Positions 9,297 through 17,585 of a DNA stretch of 45,277 nt are shown here, piece after piece; positions within the stretch are counted from its first letter, which is position 1, and each line of letters opens with the position of its first letter. The position numbers were made by a program, and so were the translations under genes. Below the pieces are notes generated by a model. It ran no database searches and was not told the origin of the DNA. It saw only the letters and a program-made list of their open reading frames with translations. The DNA comes from Acidobacteriaceae bacterium. GTDB lineage: Bacteria > Acidobacteriota > Terriglobia > Terriglobales > Acidobacteriaceae. The stretch is taken from positions 1 to 45,277 of the forward strand of contig JARLFX010000243.1 of the NCBI GenBank assembly GCA_031296355.1. The letters run 5' to 3'.

Positions 9297-10742
9297 ATGA
9301 CAGCGAAGAAGACGGTAGTGAAGTTTGGTACAGACGGCTGGCGCGGAGTAATCGCCGATGATTTTACGTATGAGAATGTGCGCACGGCTTCCGCGGCGAT
9401 TGCGCACTACGTGCTTGAGGTAGAAGACGGCGCGCATAAGGGCGTATGCATAGCGTATGACACGCGCTTCGGCTCCAAACGCTTTGCGGCGTTGGTCGCA
9501 GAGGTGCTGGCTGGCGCAGGCGTGCCGGTATTTTTCGCGGACCGCATTACTTCAACGCCTGCACTCTCGTATGACGTGCTGCACCGCAAGGCGGCGGGCG
9601 GCGTGATGATCACGTCAAGCCACAACCCGGCGAACTGGAATGGCGTGAAGTACAAAGCGAGCTATGGCGGAGCGGGCAAGCCCTCCATCATTGCAGCGAT
9701 TGAGACGTACCTGGAGAAGCCGCTGCCGAAGGCGGAGACGCCGGCAAAGATTACCGAGGTGGATTTCCATCCGGATTATCTGGAGGCGATCAAGAAGTTT
9801 GTGGACCTGAAACTGATTGCGGCTTCGGGCTATAAGTTCCTGATCGACCCAATGTATGGCACGGGAAGTGGTGTGATCAAGAAAATATTTGAAGACGTGG
9901 GCGTGCCGTGCGTGGAGATTCGCGGGGAACAGAATCCTCTGTTCCCGGGCATCAACCCGGAGCCGATCATGCCGCACATCCAGGCGACGCGCGACGCGGT
10001 GGTAGCGAATAAGTGCGATGCAGGGTTGATCACGGATGGCGATGCGGACCGCATTGGTGCGGTGGATGAGCATGGCAACGTGGTGACTTCGCACATGATT
10101 TTTGCCGTGATGCTGAACTGGCTGCTGGAGCGCAAGAAGTGGCCCGGCGACGTGACGCGCGCATTCAACACGACGCTGATGCTGGACCGCATTGCAATGA
10201 AGCATGGGCGGAAGCTGCATGAGCACGGCATCGGTTTCAAGTATGTGACGGACCTGATTCTGGAGCACGATATTTTGATCGGCGGGGAAGAGTCTGGTGG
10301 CATCGGCATTGCACGGCATCTGCCGGAGCGCGATGGGCTGCTGAATTCGCTGGTGCTGGCCAACGTGATGGCGGAAGAGAAGAAGACGCTGGGGCAGCTG
10401 GTCGCCGCGCTGCAAGATGAGTTTGGCGTGCACGAGTATGGCCGCGTGGATATGCACATCACCGAAGAGGTCAAGCAGGGAGCGATTGCGCGGGCGAAGG
10501 CGGGCGTCGCTGAGTTTGCCGGGATGAAGGTGCTGCGGGTGGAGACGCTGGACGGCATCAAGTTCTTCCTCGACAATCCCGGCGGCAAGAAGAATCCGAA
10601 GACCGCTGAGACGTGGCTGCTGCTGCGCGCTTCCGGTACAGAGCCGCTGCTGCGCGTTTATTGCGAGGGGCCGTCGAAGGAGACGGTGGCGAAGGTGCTG
10701 GAAGCGGCGCAAGCCTTTGTGTTGGGCGGTACGAAGGCTTGA
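9297..10742 (+). CDS. Phosphoglucomutase/phosphomannomutase family enzyme
   Basis: Interconverts hexose 1- and 6-phosphates through a phosphoserine. 481 residues, alpha-D-phosphohexomutase superfamily. Active-site phosphoserine S108 in ITSSHNP (about 105-111), metal-binding DGDADR at 247-252, sugar-recognition GGEESGG, and the phosphate-binding RASGTEPLLRVY near the C-terminus. Begins FGTDGWRGVIADDFTYENVR, as in the family. The ATG has GGAG about 8 nt upstream. It overlaps the following HAD phosphatase gene by 4 nt. With the guanylyltransferase upstream it likely supplies mannose- or glucose-1-phosphate. Confidence 0.93.
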   Translation: MTAKKTVVKFGTDGWRGVIADDFTYENVRTASAAIAHYVLEVEDGAHKGVCIAYDTRFGSKRFAALVAEVLAGAGVPVFFADRITSTPALSYDVLHRKAAGGVMITSSHNPANWNGVKYKASYGGAGKPSIIAAIETYLEKPLPKAETPAKITEVDFHPDYLEAIKKFVDLKLIAASGYKFLIDPMYGTGSGVIKKIFEDVGVPCVEIRGEQNPLFPGINPEPIMPHIQATRDAVVANKCDAGLITDGDADRIGAVDEHGNVVTSHMIFAVMLNWLLERKKWPGDVTRAFNTTLMLDRIAMKHGRKLHEHGIGFKYVTDLILEHDILIGGEESGGIGIARHLPERDGLLNSLVLANVMAEEKKTLGQLVAALQDEFGVHEYGRVDMHITEEVKQGAIARAKAGVAEFAGMKVLRVETLDGIKFFLDNPGGKKNPKTAETWLLLRASGTEPLLRVYCEGPSKETVAKVLEAAQAFVLGGTKA

Positions 10743-11401
10743 GCAAAGAGATTTCAATCACAACACGCGGCCTACTTTTTGATATGGATGGTGTGCTGGT
10801 CAGTTCCATTGGTGCCGTGGAGCGTAGTTGGGCAAAGTGGGCTGAGATTTATGGCGTGGACCGCGAGCACACGCTGCGCATCACGCATGGGCGGCGCGCG
10901 ATCGATACGGTTCGCACGCTGCGGCCGGACATTGATCCACTGGTGGGCCTGAAAGCAATCGAGGATATTGAAGTAACCGATGTGGCCGATACCAAGCTGC
11001 TGCCGGGCGTGCTGAACCTGCTGCATTCGCTGCCGAGGGACCGCTGGACAATCGTAACGTCGGCATCGACGCGGCTGGCGACGTGCAGGCTGGCAGCTGC
11101 AGGGGTTCCTGTGCCGGAGAAGATGATTACGGCGGATTCAGTTACAGTGGGCAAGCCCGATCCGGAGCCGTATCGCAAGGGCGCGGAGATACTGGGATTC
11201 GATGTGAAAGAGTGCGTTGTGGTAGAGGATGCGCCATCGGGTGTGGGCGCAGGCGTGGCCGCGGGGTCGGATGTGCTGGGCGTGCTTGGTTTCTACAGCG
11301 CAGAGGCGTTGAAGGACGCTACGTGGATTGTGAAGTCGCTGGAGGCTGTACGCGCGAAGATGGAAAGCGATTGGCTGCGGCTGGAGTTTGAGGCGGAGTA
11401 G
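10739..11401 (+). CDS. HAD-family sugar phosphatase
   Basis: Haloacid-dehalogenase-type hydrolase of subfamily IA, 220 residues. Nucleophile motif LLFDMDGVLV near residues 10-19 (Asp nucleophile and general acid two residues on), IVTSAS (motif II), K in GKPDPEPY (motif III), and VVVEDAPSGVGAG (motif IV). The cap sequence and size resemble YfbT-like sugar phosphatases and beta-phosphoglucomutases. The open frame runs back into the mutase gene. I place the start at the TTG overlapping the mutase stop (TTGA), with GAAGG just upstream. The coupling suggests it acts on a hexose phosphate of the same pathway; the substrate is not known. Confidence 0.85.
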   Translation: MSKEISITTRGLLFDMDGVLVSSIGAVERSWAKWAEIYGVDREHTLRITHGRRAIDTVRTLRPDIDPLVGLKAIEDIEVTDVADTKLLPGVLNLLHSLPRDRWTIVTSASTRLATCRLAAAGVPVPEKMITADSVTVGKPDPEPYRKGAEILGFDVKECVVVEDAPSGVGAGVAAGSDVLGVLGFYSAEALKDATWIVKSLEAVRAKMESDWLRLEFEAE

Positions 11402-11412
11402 GGCACGAGTAC

Positions 11413-11484
11413 CTCAGGGGCTAAAGCCCTTTCGTGGCGGTTCGTAATGTGCGGGCTGAAGCCCGCACCTACCTTAGAGACAAA
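11413..11484. repeat. Dispersed repeat family D copy 1
   Basis: Contains CAGGGGCTAAAGCCCT, then GTGCGGGCT-GA-AGCCCGCAC (perfect 9-bp stem, 11449-11468) and CCTACCTTAGA. The same ordered modules recur at 30967-31047. Confidence 0.7.
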
Positions 11485-11516
11485 AGCAGACTCCGCTGCT
11501 GCGCTTCGGGATGACA
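11485..11516. repeat. Dispersed repeat family C copy
   Basis: AGCAGACTCCGCTGC followed by TGCGCTTCGGGATGACA. Directly follows a family D repeat and overlaps the first unit of a 26-bp tandem repeat. Confidence 0.45.
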
Positions 11517-11565
11517 AATCATCATCTACAGGGCGGAGAACAAATCATCATCTACGGGATGGAGA
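11514..11565. repeat. 26-bp tandem repeat, two units
   Basis: Each unit begins ACAAATCATCATCTAC and ends GGAGA (11514-11539 and 11540-11565), with 1-3 differences in between. It lies immediately downstream of the kdsB stop. Confidence 0.7.
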
Positions 11566-11569
11566 TTTG

Positions 11570-12316
11570 CTAGCGGCTGAGGAGAATCTGTTCGACGATG
11601 CGGAGGTCGGCTTCGGTGTCGACGCCGATGGTGTCTGCGTCGACGGGCTCGACGTAGATGTCGATGCCGTTTTCGAGCCAGCGGAGCTGTTCGAGGCGCT
11701 CGGTGGTTTCGAGGCGGCTGGGGGGAAGAGTGGGGAACTGCTGCAGGGCGGCGCGGCGGTAGGCGTAGAGGCCGATGTGCTTCCAGTGCTCGGCCAGGCC
11801 GGCGGCATCGCGATCAAAGGGGATGGCGGCGCGGGAGAAGTAGAGGGCGCGGCCATCGGCGGCGGTGACGACTTTGACGGCGTTGGGATTGGAGACGTTC
11901 TCCGGCGTGCAGCGCGTTTTGATGGTGGAGACCTGGACGTGGGGGCGCTCAAAGGGGCGGAGCAGGGCGGTGATGTGGGCGGGCTGCAGCAGCGGCTCGT
12001 CGCCCTGGACGTTGACGTATATATCGGCGGCGAACTCCTGCGCGATGGCGTGGAGACGGTCTGTGCCGGATTGCAGGTCGGGCGAGGTCATGCGGACGGG
12101 CCAGCCCTGGGCGACGCAGAGGGCGGCGACTTCTTCAGCGTCAGTGGCGACGATGATGTCGTTGAACTGGGGGCAGGCGCGGGCAGCCTCGACGACCCAG
12201 GCGAGCAGGGGGCGTCCGGCAAGCTGGCGCAGGACCTTGCGGGGCAGGCGGGTGGAGGCGAGGCGCGCCGGAATGATGGCGGCTACACGTTGCGTTTTGT
12301 GAGGGATGGCCGCCAT
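11570..12316 (-). CDS. kdsB: 3-deoxy-manno-octulosonate cytidylyltransferase
   Basis: Activates Kdo as CMP-Kdo for the LPS inner core; cytoplasmic. 248 residues, the normal family length. N-terminal nucleotide-binding motif IIPARLASTRLPRK, DEEVAAL-type segment (ATDAEEVAAL), NVQGDEPLL (metal/CTP site), YFSRAAIPFDRD and HIGLYAYRRAALQQF are all present. I chose ATG at 12316; an in-frame TTG at 12322 would add two residues and neither has a strong ribosome-binding site. Its presence indicates an LPS-bearing outer membrane. It is a single-gene unit on the minus strand. Confidence 0.96.
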   Translation of the reverse strand: MAAIPHKTQRVAAIIPARLASTRLPRKVLRQLAGRPLLAWVVEAARACPQFNDIIVATDAEEVAALCVAQGWPVRMTSPDLQSGTDRLHAIAQEFAADIYVNVQGDEPLLQPAHITALLRPFERPHVQVSTIKTRCTPENVSNPNAVKVVTAADGRALYFSRAAIPFDRDAAGLAEHWKHIGLYAYRRAALQQFPTLPPSRLETTERLEQLRWLENGIDIYVEPVDADTIGVDTEADLRIVEQILLSR

Positions 12317-12370
12317 AGGCAAGCTTTGAGCAGTTCTTCCAGTTTAAGTGGTTCTTGAAGATGCCTAAAG

Positions 12371-12400
12371 GGTGGCTTTTTCTTGAAGAAAAAAGCCACT
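12371..12400 (-). terminator. Hairpin downstream of the tRNA gene, possible terminator
   Basis: Long AT-rich-core palindrome: GTGGCTTTTT...AAAAAGCCAC with TCTTGAAGA at the centre, about 45 nt past the tRNA 3' end. It lacks a U-tract outside the stem, so the terminator call is tentative. Confidence 0.4.
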
Positions 12401-12441
12401 TAGCCATGTGGTTTCCCCGAACACCAACTGGAAAACTGCTA

Positions 12442-12518
12442 TGGTGGCGGTGATTGGAATCGAACCAATGACCTACGGGTTATGAGTCCGTCGCTCTAAC
12501 CATCTGAGCTACACCGCC
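12442..12518 (-). tRNA. tRNA-Met (anticodon CAT), elongator type
   Basis: 77 nt with an encoded CCA end. Acceptor stem GGCGGTG/CACCGCC, D-stem GCTC/GAGC with the AGATGGTTA loop, anticodon loop CTCATAA, T-arm ATTGG-TTCGATT-CCAAT. The loop CTCATAA and the paired first base argue for an elongator rather than an initiator tRNA. A lysidine-modified tRNA-Ile (CAT) cannot be excluded by eye. The anticodon stem ACGGA/CCCGT has an A-C mismatch at the pair next to the loop. Confidence 0.9.
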
Positions 12519-12618
12519 GTGGTGTGGGGGATGCTGTTTGCGGTGTCGCAAGGAAGCACTCTTTCGATGATACGAAGCATCGCGGAGGAGGTCAAACGGC
12601 TGCGCGCCGGTCAGCAGG

Positions 12619-12649
12619 CCCAGGTCTCAGAAGCGAGACCTGGGGCACC
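12619..12649. repeat. Palindromic intergenic repeat family A, copy 1
   Basis: CCCAGGTCTC, AGAAGC loop, GAGACCTGGG (perfect 10-bp stem), followed by GCACC. Further copies at 21735, 21909, 28938 and 32735. Confidence 0.8.
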
Positions 12650-12735
12650 ACAGTAGTGGTAGTCAGGTATCATTTCCACAGTGGCGCCGTCTAAACGATA
12701 GCGACCGAGCAACTTGCCGCAACCTTTGGAGTTTC

Positions 12736-13971
12736 ATGCCCAAGATTTTCAAGATTTCGCTGCTGTCCTTCTCCGTATTACTGGTCCTGTTTGCGTTTGC
12801 AGGCTATAACCTGCGCAGCGTGCGGGCGGACGAGGCTCCCGCCAGCGCCTATCGCCAGATCAACGTATACAGCGAGGTGCTGCAGCGCATCCAGAGCGAG
12901 TACGTGGTGGACCCGAACATCGATGCGGTGACGAACGGCGCACTGCGCGGTTTGCTGGAGTCGCTGGATTCGGATTCGAGCTATCTGACAGCGGCGGAGT
13001 ATACGGCATACAAGCAGGGGCCGAGCGGGCATGCGCAGGTGGGCCTGAACGTGGCCAAGCGCTTCGGGTATGCCACGGTTGTTTCTGTGGTGCCGGGCAG
13101 CCCGGCGGACAAGCAGAACCTGAACGACGGCGACATTATTGAATCCATCGGGACGACGAGTACGCGGGACCTGGCGCCGGCGATGATCCGCACCATGCTG
13201 GAAGGGCAGCCGGGTACGGCGGTGACGATCTCAGTGATTCGTCCGCAGCGCGCGACGCCGGAGAAGATCACACTGACGCGCACCAATGTACAGTTGGGCG
13301 CAACCGCCGATACGCAGTATGAGAACAACAGCATTGTGGAACTGAAGCCCACGACCATCGACAAGGAACGGGTGCAGGAGATCGAGCAGAGGCTGAAGGC
13401 GATGCCGAAGGCGGGAAACCGCAAGATCCTGCTGGACCTGCGCGATGTATCGACCGGCGATGTGGACCAGGCGGTGAAGCTGGCGAATCTGTTCCTGGCG
13501 AAGGGAACGATTGCGACGCTGGAAGGGCAGAAGTTTGCCAAGCAGACGTACACGGCCGAGCCGGGCAAGGTGGTGAATGCGACCGCGCCGCTGGTGGTGC
13601 TGGTGAATCGCGGGACGGCGGGGCCATCTGAGATCGTGGCGGCGGCGATTGAAGATAACAAGCGCGGCGACGTGGTGGGCGAGAAGACCTTCGGCGAGGG
13701 TGTGCAGCAGAAGACCATCGAACTGCCGGAGGGCGCAGCGCTGATCCTGACGATTGCGAAGTATCAGACGCCGGCGGGCAAGGTGATTGAAGACGAAGGC
13801 ATTACGCCGACGCTGGTGGTGGCTTCAGGCACTGATCTGGCGGCTGCGATGGATGATGACGAAGACGAGGCTCCGGCGGCGGCAACGACGCCTGCTGCTC
13901 CAGCCCCGGCCAAGCCGAAGATGGACGATCAGCTGACCAAGGCGCTGGATGTGCTGAAGCTGAAGTCGTAA
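12736..13971 (+). CDS. S41 (C-terminal processing peptidase)-like protein with PDZ domain, catalytic residues lost
   Basis: 411 residues. N-terminal signal/anchor (residues 7-28), so periplasmic. Then a PDZ domain (about 95-180, VVSVVPGSPADKQNLNDGDIIESI) and an S41 tail-protease core (about 215-370). In CtpA/Prc the catalytic Ser lies in SASASEI and the Lys 25 residues later in TFGKG. Here the matching stretch reads RGTAGPSEI and TFGEG, so Gly296 replaces Ser and Glu321 replaces Lys; the assisting Gln (Q325) remains. Read literally, this is a pseudo-protease. An acidic then Ala/Pro-rich tail ends in DQLTKALDVLKLKS. GGAG lies about 5 nt before the ATG. The class A PBP gene follows 80 nt downstream, hinting at a scaffold or regulatory role in cell-wall synthesis (inference). 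Confidence 0.88.
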   Translation: MPKIFKISLLSFSVLLVLFAFAGYNLRSVRADEAPASAYRQINVYSEVLQRIQSEYVVDPNIDAVTNGALRGLLESLDSDSSYLTAAEYTAYKQGPSGHAQVGLNVAKRFGYATVVSVVPGSPADKQNLNDGDIIESIGTTSTRDLAPAMIRTMLEGQPGTAVTISVIRPQRATPEKITLTRTNVQLGATADTQYENNSIVELKPTTIDKERVQEIEQRLKAMPKAGNRKILLDLRDVSTGDVDQAVKLANLFLAKGTIATLEGQKFAKQTYTAEPGKVVNATAPLVVLVNRGTAGPSEIVAAAIEDNKRGDVVGEKTFGEGVQQKTIELPEGAALILTIAKYQTPAGKVIEDEGITPTLVVASGTDLAAAMDDDEDEAPAAATTPAAPAPAKPKMDDQLTKALDVLKLKS

Positions 13972-14051
13972 GAAAAAATAAAGCGCCCGGGGTATAGGGT
14001 GCGTGATGGGTAAATAGCATCGTAACTACAACATGCTATGTTGGAGTTGCT

Positions 14052-16706
14052 GTGCAAACCCTCTTCCAAGACGATCCGGAAAAGAAGCGGCGGGATGAAG
14101 ACGACGTGAAGCCGCGCCCGGATTCAGGGCCAGCGGAAGAGGCGGAACCCCGGAAATGGGAGGCGCCGTCGCGCCAATGGCGCGCGCCCAAGCTGCCGAC
14201 GCCACAGTTCAAAGATCATAAAACGCTGAGACGCGTAACGTTCAGCTTTGCGCTGCTGCTCTCCGCTCTGTTTGGCGTGATGGTGGGCCTGATGTTCATC
14301 TATGGCACCAACCTGCCGCAGATCGATGAACTGACGCGCTATCGTCCGGTGACAACGACGGAGTTGCTGGATGTGAAGGGGCGTCCGTTTGGGTCGTTTG
14401 CGCTGGAGCGGCGGGTGGTGGTGCCGTACAGCGATATTCCGCCGGTGCTGCGCGATGCCATCATCTCGATTGAAGACAAGAGCTTCGAACGCAACTGGGG
14501 CGTGAACATCATTCGCGTGGTGGGTGCGGCATACCGCGACCTGCGCTCGCGGGGGCGGGAGCAGGGCGCATCGACGCTGACGATGCAGCTTTCGCGCAAC
14601 CTGTTCCTCTCGTCGGAGCGCAGCTTTGGGCGCAAGGTGCAGGAGATATTCCTGACCATCCAGATTGAGCGGAGGTTTACCAAGCCGCAGATCTTTACGC
14701 TGTATGCTAACCAGATTTATCTGGGGCATGGCGTGTTTGGGTTCGAGGCGGGCTCGCAGTTTTATTTCAGCAAGCATGCGAAGGACCTGACACTGCCGGA
14801 GGCGGCGCTGCTGGCTGCGTTGCCGAAGGGGCCGGAAGGGTACTCGCCGCTGAAGTATCCGGAGCGCGCGCTGAAGCGCCGCAACCTGGTGATCAGCGAG
14901 ATGCTGCAGGACGGCAAGATTACGCAGCAGCAAGCGAATGCGGCGAAGGATGCTCCGCTCGGACTGCACCTGGCGGAACCGCCGAACTCGATTGCGCCGT
15001 GGTTTGTGGAAGAGGTCCGCAAGCAGCTGGAGCAGGAGTACGGCACGGACGAGGTGCATGAGGCGGGGCTGCGCGTTTATACGACGCTGGACCTGGACCT
15101 GCAGAAGGTGGCGAACAAGGCGGTGCAGGACGGGCTGGCCGCATACGAGCGCAGGCACGGCTGGAAGGGCAATCTACAGAACGTGGTGCTGGGCGGCAAT
15201 GACATCAACACATACCGGCATCCGGACTGGACGCTAACGCCAGAGCCAGGGAGCTATCTGCACGCGCTGGTAGTGGAGGCTAAGCCGTCGCGCGTGCTGC
15301 TGCGTGTGGGATCGCAGACGGCGGTGATGACGCCGGAGGATTGGAAGTGGACGAGCAATAAAGACGGCGACAGCTTTCTGAAGACGGGCGACATTGTGTA
15401 CGTGCGCATGGCCGATGCCGCGCCGGGAACGGCAGGGCAGTCGATGCAGCATGGCGACGCTCCCCTGCACGCGGTGCTGGAACAGGATTCGGGAGCGCAG
15501 GGTTCGCTGATGGCGGTGGATAACGGCACGGGCGAGGTGCTGGCGATGGTGGGCGGGCGCGATTATTATCTGTCGCAGTTCAACCGCGCCACGCAGGCGC
15601 AGCGGCAGGTGGGATCGTCATTCAAGCCGTATGTGTACACGGCGGCGATCGAGGCGGGCGTGAAGCCGACGGACATCATCGTGGACGGGCCGACGACTTT
15701 CTCGACGCCGGGGGGGCCATATACTCCGCATAACTACGAGGGCGACTACAAGGGGCCGATGACGGTGATGAATGCGTTCGCCGAGTCGCGGAATATTCCG
15801 GCACTGAAGCTGGCGGATCGCGTGGGCATGAAGAAGGTGGTGGAGATGGTGCACCGCTTTGGCGTGACCAGCACGGTGCCGATGTTTCTGCCGGTGGCGA
15901 TTGGCGCGGCTGACCTGACGCTGTATGAGCAGGTGGGATCGTACAGCGTGTTTCCGAACGATGGGATACGGCTCGCTCCGCACTACATCCGCAAGGTGAC
16001 GACGACGGATGGTATGGCGCTGGAAGAACAGAATGCGTCGGTACAGGTGGTGATCGACATGAAGACGGCGCGCACCATGATGACGCTGCTGCAGGAGGTT
16101 GTGCGCGCGGGCACAGGCGCACAGGCGGCGCAACTGAAGCATCCGCTGGGCGGCAAGACGGGTACGACGAACGATTTTACCGATGCGTGGTTCATCGGGT
16201 TTTCGCCTTCGGTGACGTGCGGGACGTGGGTTGGGTTTGACGATCCTTCGCGGACGCTGGGCGAGAAGGAGACGGGAGCGCACGCGGCGTTGCCGATCTG
16301 GATGGACTTTATGCGGGCGGCGATCGCGGACAAGCCGGACGAGAAGTTTCCGGCGGATGATGTGACGAAGAATCCGGCGACACCAGCGGCAAGTGCGGCA
16401 CCGGCTGCTGTACCACCGAAGCCGGTGGTGACGGCTGCTCCGGCTGCGAAGGCGCCTGCGTCGGCTGCTCCTGCGAAGACACCGGCGATCTCTGCAAAGC
16501 CAGCCATTCCGGCGAAGAGTGCGCCGGTGGCGCCAGTATCTTCAGCACCGGCGAAGCCAGCGGCACCTGCGAAACCGGCAACGCCGCCTGTGGCTATGAC
16601 GGATGAGCGGCGGGGCGTTTCGCGTCCGCCCGATGGAGCAGACGAAGGTAGCGCTGCGCCCGCGAAACATCCAGCGCAATCTGCGCCTTCAACGCCTCCG
16701 CATTAG
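14052..16706 (+). CDS. Penicillin-binding protein 1A (bifunctional transglycosylase/transpeptidase)
   Basis: Class A PBP that polymerises lipid II and cross-links peptidoglycan. 884 residues: a charged cytoplasmic N-terminus, one membrane helix (about 57-80), a GT51 domain with catalytic E141 in IEDKSF plus GASTLTMQLSRNLFL, then a transpeptidase with S522-x-x-K525 in VGSSFKPYVY, SRN, and KTGT starting at K702. After about residue 770 comes a low-complexity Ala/Pro/Lys tail. GTG start with GGAG 6-7 nt upstream. The last 113 bp overlap the 3' end of convergent ribF, so the final residues of the tail are read antisense through conserved ribF sequence. Confidence 0.96.
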   Translation: MQTLFQDDPEKKRRDEDDVKPRPDSGPAEEAEPRKWEAPSRQWRAPKLPTPQFKDHKTLRRVTFSFALLLSALFGVMVGLMFIYGTNLPQIDELTRYRPVTTTELLDVKGRPFGSFALERRVVVPYSDIPPVLRDAIISIEDKSFERNWGVNIIRVVGAAYRDLRSRGREQGASTLTMQLSRNLFLSSERSFGRKVQEIFLTIQIERRFTKPQIFTLYANQIYLGHGVFGFEAGSQFYFSKHAKDLTLPEAALLAALPKGPEGYSPLKYPERALKRRNLVISEMLQDGKITQQQANAAKDAPLGLHLAEPPNSIAPWFVEEVRKQLEQEYGTDEVHEAGLRVYTTLDLDLQKVANKAVQDGLAAYERRHGWKGNLQNVVLGGNDINTYRHPDWTLTPEPGSYLHALVVEAKPSRVLLRVGSQTAVMTPEDWKWTSNKDGDSFLKTGDIVYVRMADAAPGTAGQSMQHGDAPLHAVLEQDSGAQGSLMAVDNGTGEVLAMVGGRDYYLSQFNRATQAQRQVGSSFKPYVYTAAIEAGVKPTDIIVDGPTTFSTPGGPYTPHNYEGDYKGPMTVMNAFAESRNIPALKLADRVGMKKVVEMVHRFGVTSTVPMFLPVAIGAADLTLYEQVGSYSVFPNDGIRLAPHYIRKVTTTDGMALEEQNASVQVVIDMKTARTMMTLLQEVVRAGTGAQAAQLKHPLGGKTGTTNDFTDAWFIGFSPSVTCGTWVGFDDPSRTLGEKETGAHAALPIWMDFMRAAIADKPDEKFPADDVTKNPATPAASAAPAAVPPKPVVTAAPAAKAPASAAPAKTPAISAKPAIPAKSAPVAPVSSAPAKPAAPAKPATPPVAMTDERRGVSRPPDGADEGSAAPAKHPAQSAPSTPPH

Positions 16707-17583
16707 GCCAGCGCACCTCATCGCGCAGGCGATGTAGGAAAGTGAGACGCAGCGGGGTGTGCTCATCGAGCGCGATGGGCTGGAAGTTGAGGATGTGAGT
16801 CTCCACCGTAAATGAATCTTCGCCGAAGGTAGGGCGGTTGCCGATGTTGGTGACGGCATCGAAGGTGCGCGCGGCTGGGCCTGTGCCGATGGTGATCTGG
16901 GTGATGTAGACGCCGTTGCCGGGCAGCAGCTCGGAGTAAGGTGCGAGGTTGATGGTGGGCACAGAGTAGCGGGTGCCGTATCCTCGGCCCGGCGCGGGCG
17001 TGCTGACGATGGAGAAGGGGCGCTGCAGCAGGCGGCGCGCGTGATGCACGCGGCCCGCGGCGATGAGGCGGCGGATGCGGCTGGAGGAGACGATCTCGCC
17101 CTGCACACGCAGCGGGGGAAAGACTTTGACGGCGAAGCCAATCTCGCGGCCCAGTTCGGCGAGACCAGCGACACCAACTTCAGCGCGATAGCCGAAGCGG
17201 AAGTTTTCGCCTTCGTGGATCTCGTGGACGTGCAGGCCGTTGCAGAGCGTCTGCAGGGCGAAGTCGCGCGCGCTGACGTGGGCGAGGTCGGGTGTGAAGG
17301 AGAGCACGATGGCGGCGTCGAGCCCGGTGGATTCGAGCAGGGCGAGTTTTTCGGGAAGGGGCGTCATCAGTTTGAGATGGCCCGTGGGACGGGTGAGGCG
17401 GGCGGAGTGGGGCTCAAAGGTGATGGCGACGGCGGGCAGGCCGAGTTCACGGGCACGGGCGATCAACTCAGAGAACATCCAGCGATGGCCGATGTGGGCT
17501 CCGTCGAAGTTGCCGATGGTGGCCACGACGCCGCGGCTGCCGAGGGCGGCGCTGGCTGCTTCGAGTGTGTGGAAGACCTGCAT
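16594..17583 (-). CDS. ribF: Bifunctional riboflavin kinase/FAD synthetase
   Basis: Converts riboflavin to FMN and FMN to FAD. 329 residues. N-terminal FAD synthetase half with GNFDGAHIGHRWM (about 23-35) and EGENFRFGYRAEV, SSSRIRRLIAAGRV linking, and a C-terminal flavokinase half with GRGYGTRYSVPTIN, GVYITQI and the helix DALKAQIALDV-type segment (NAEALKAQIALDVSRAQRYL). The start ATG is 2 nt after the stop of the upstream PhnP-like gene, so the two are co-transcribed. The 3' end overlaps the PBP gene by 113 bp. Confidence 0.96.
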   Translation of the reverse strand: MQVFHTLEAASAALGSRGVVATIGNFDGAHIGHRWMFSELIARARELGLPAVAITFEPHSARLTRPTGHLKLMTPLPEKLALLESTGLDAAIVLSFTPDLAHVSARDFALQTLCNGLHVHEIHEGENFRFGYRAEVGVAGLAELGREIGFAVKVFPPLRVQGEIVSSSRIRRLIAAGRVHHARRLLQRPFSIVSTPAPGRGYGTRYSVPTINLAPYSELLPGNGVYITQITIGTGPAARTFDAVTNIGNRPTFGEDSFTVETHILNFQPIALDEHTPLRLTFLHRLRDEVRWPNAEALKAQIALDVSRAQRYLRLLHRADAKRPAAHPS

Positions 17584-17585
17584 GG

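Noticed and set aside
9615..10757. 380-codon open frame opposite the phosphohexomutase gene
   Set aside because: His/Arg/Gln-rich shadow typical of GC-rich genes; no motif and no ribosome-binding site.
11447..12358. 303-codon open frame opposite kdsB
   Set aside because: Asp/Gly/Val-rich shadow; the minus strand encodes full-length KdsB.
12371..12400. Insertion-sequence end at the AT-rich palindrome near the tRNA
   Set aside because: No transposase, target duplication or second inverted end nearby; a hairpin near the tRNA 3' end explains it better.
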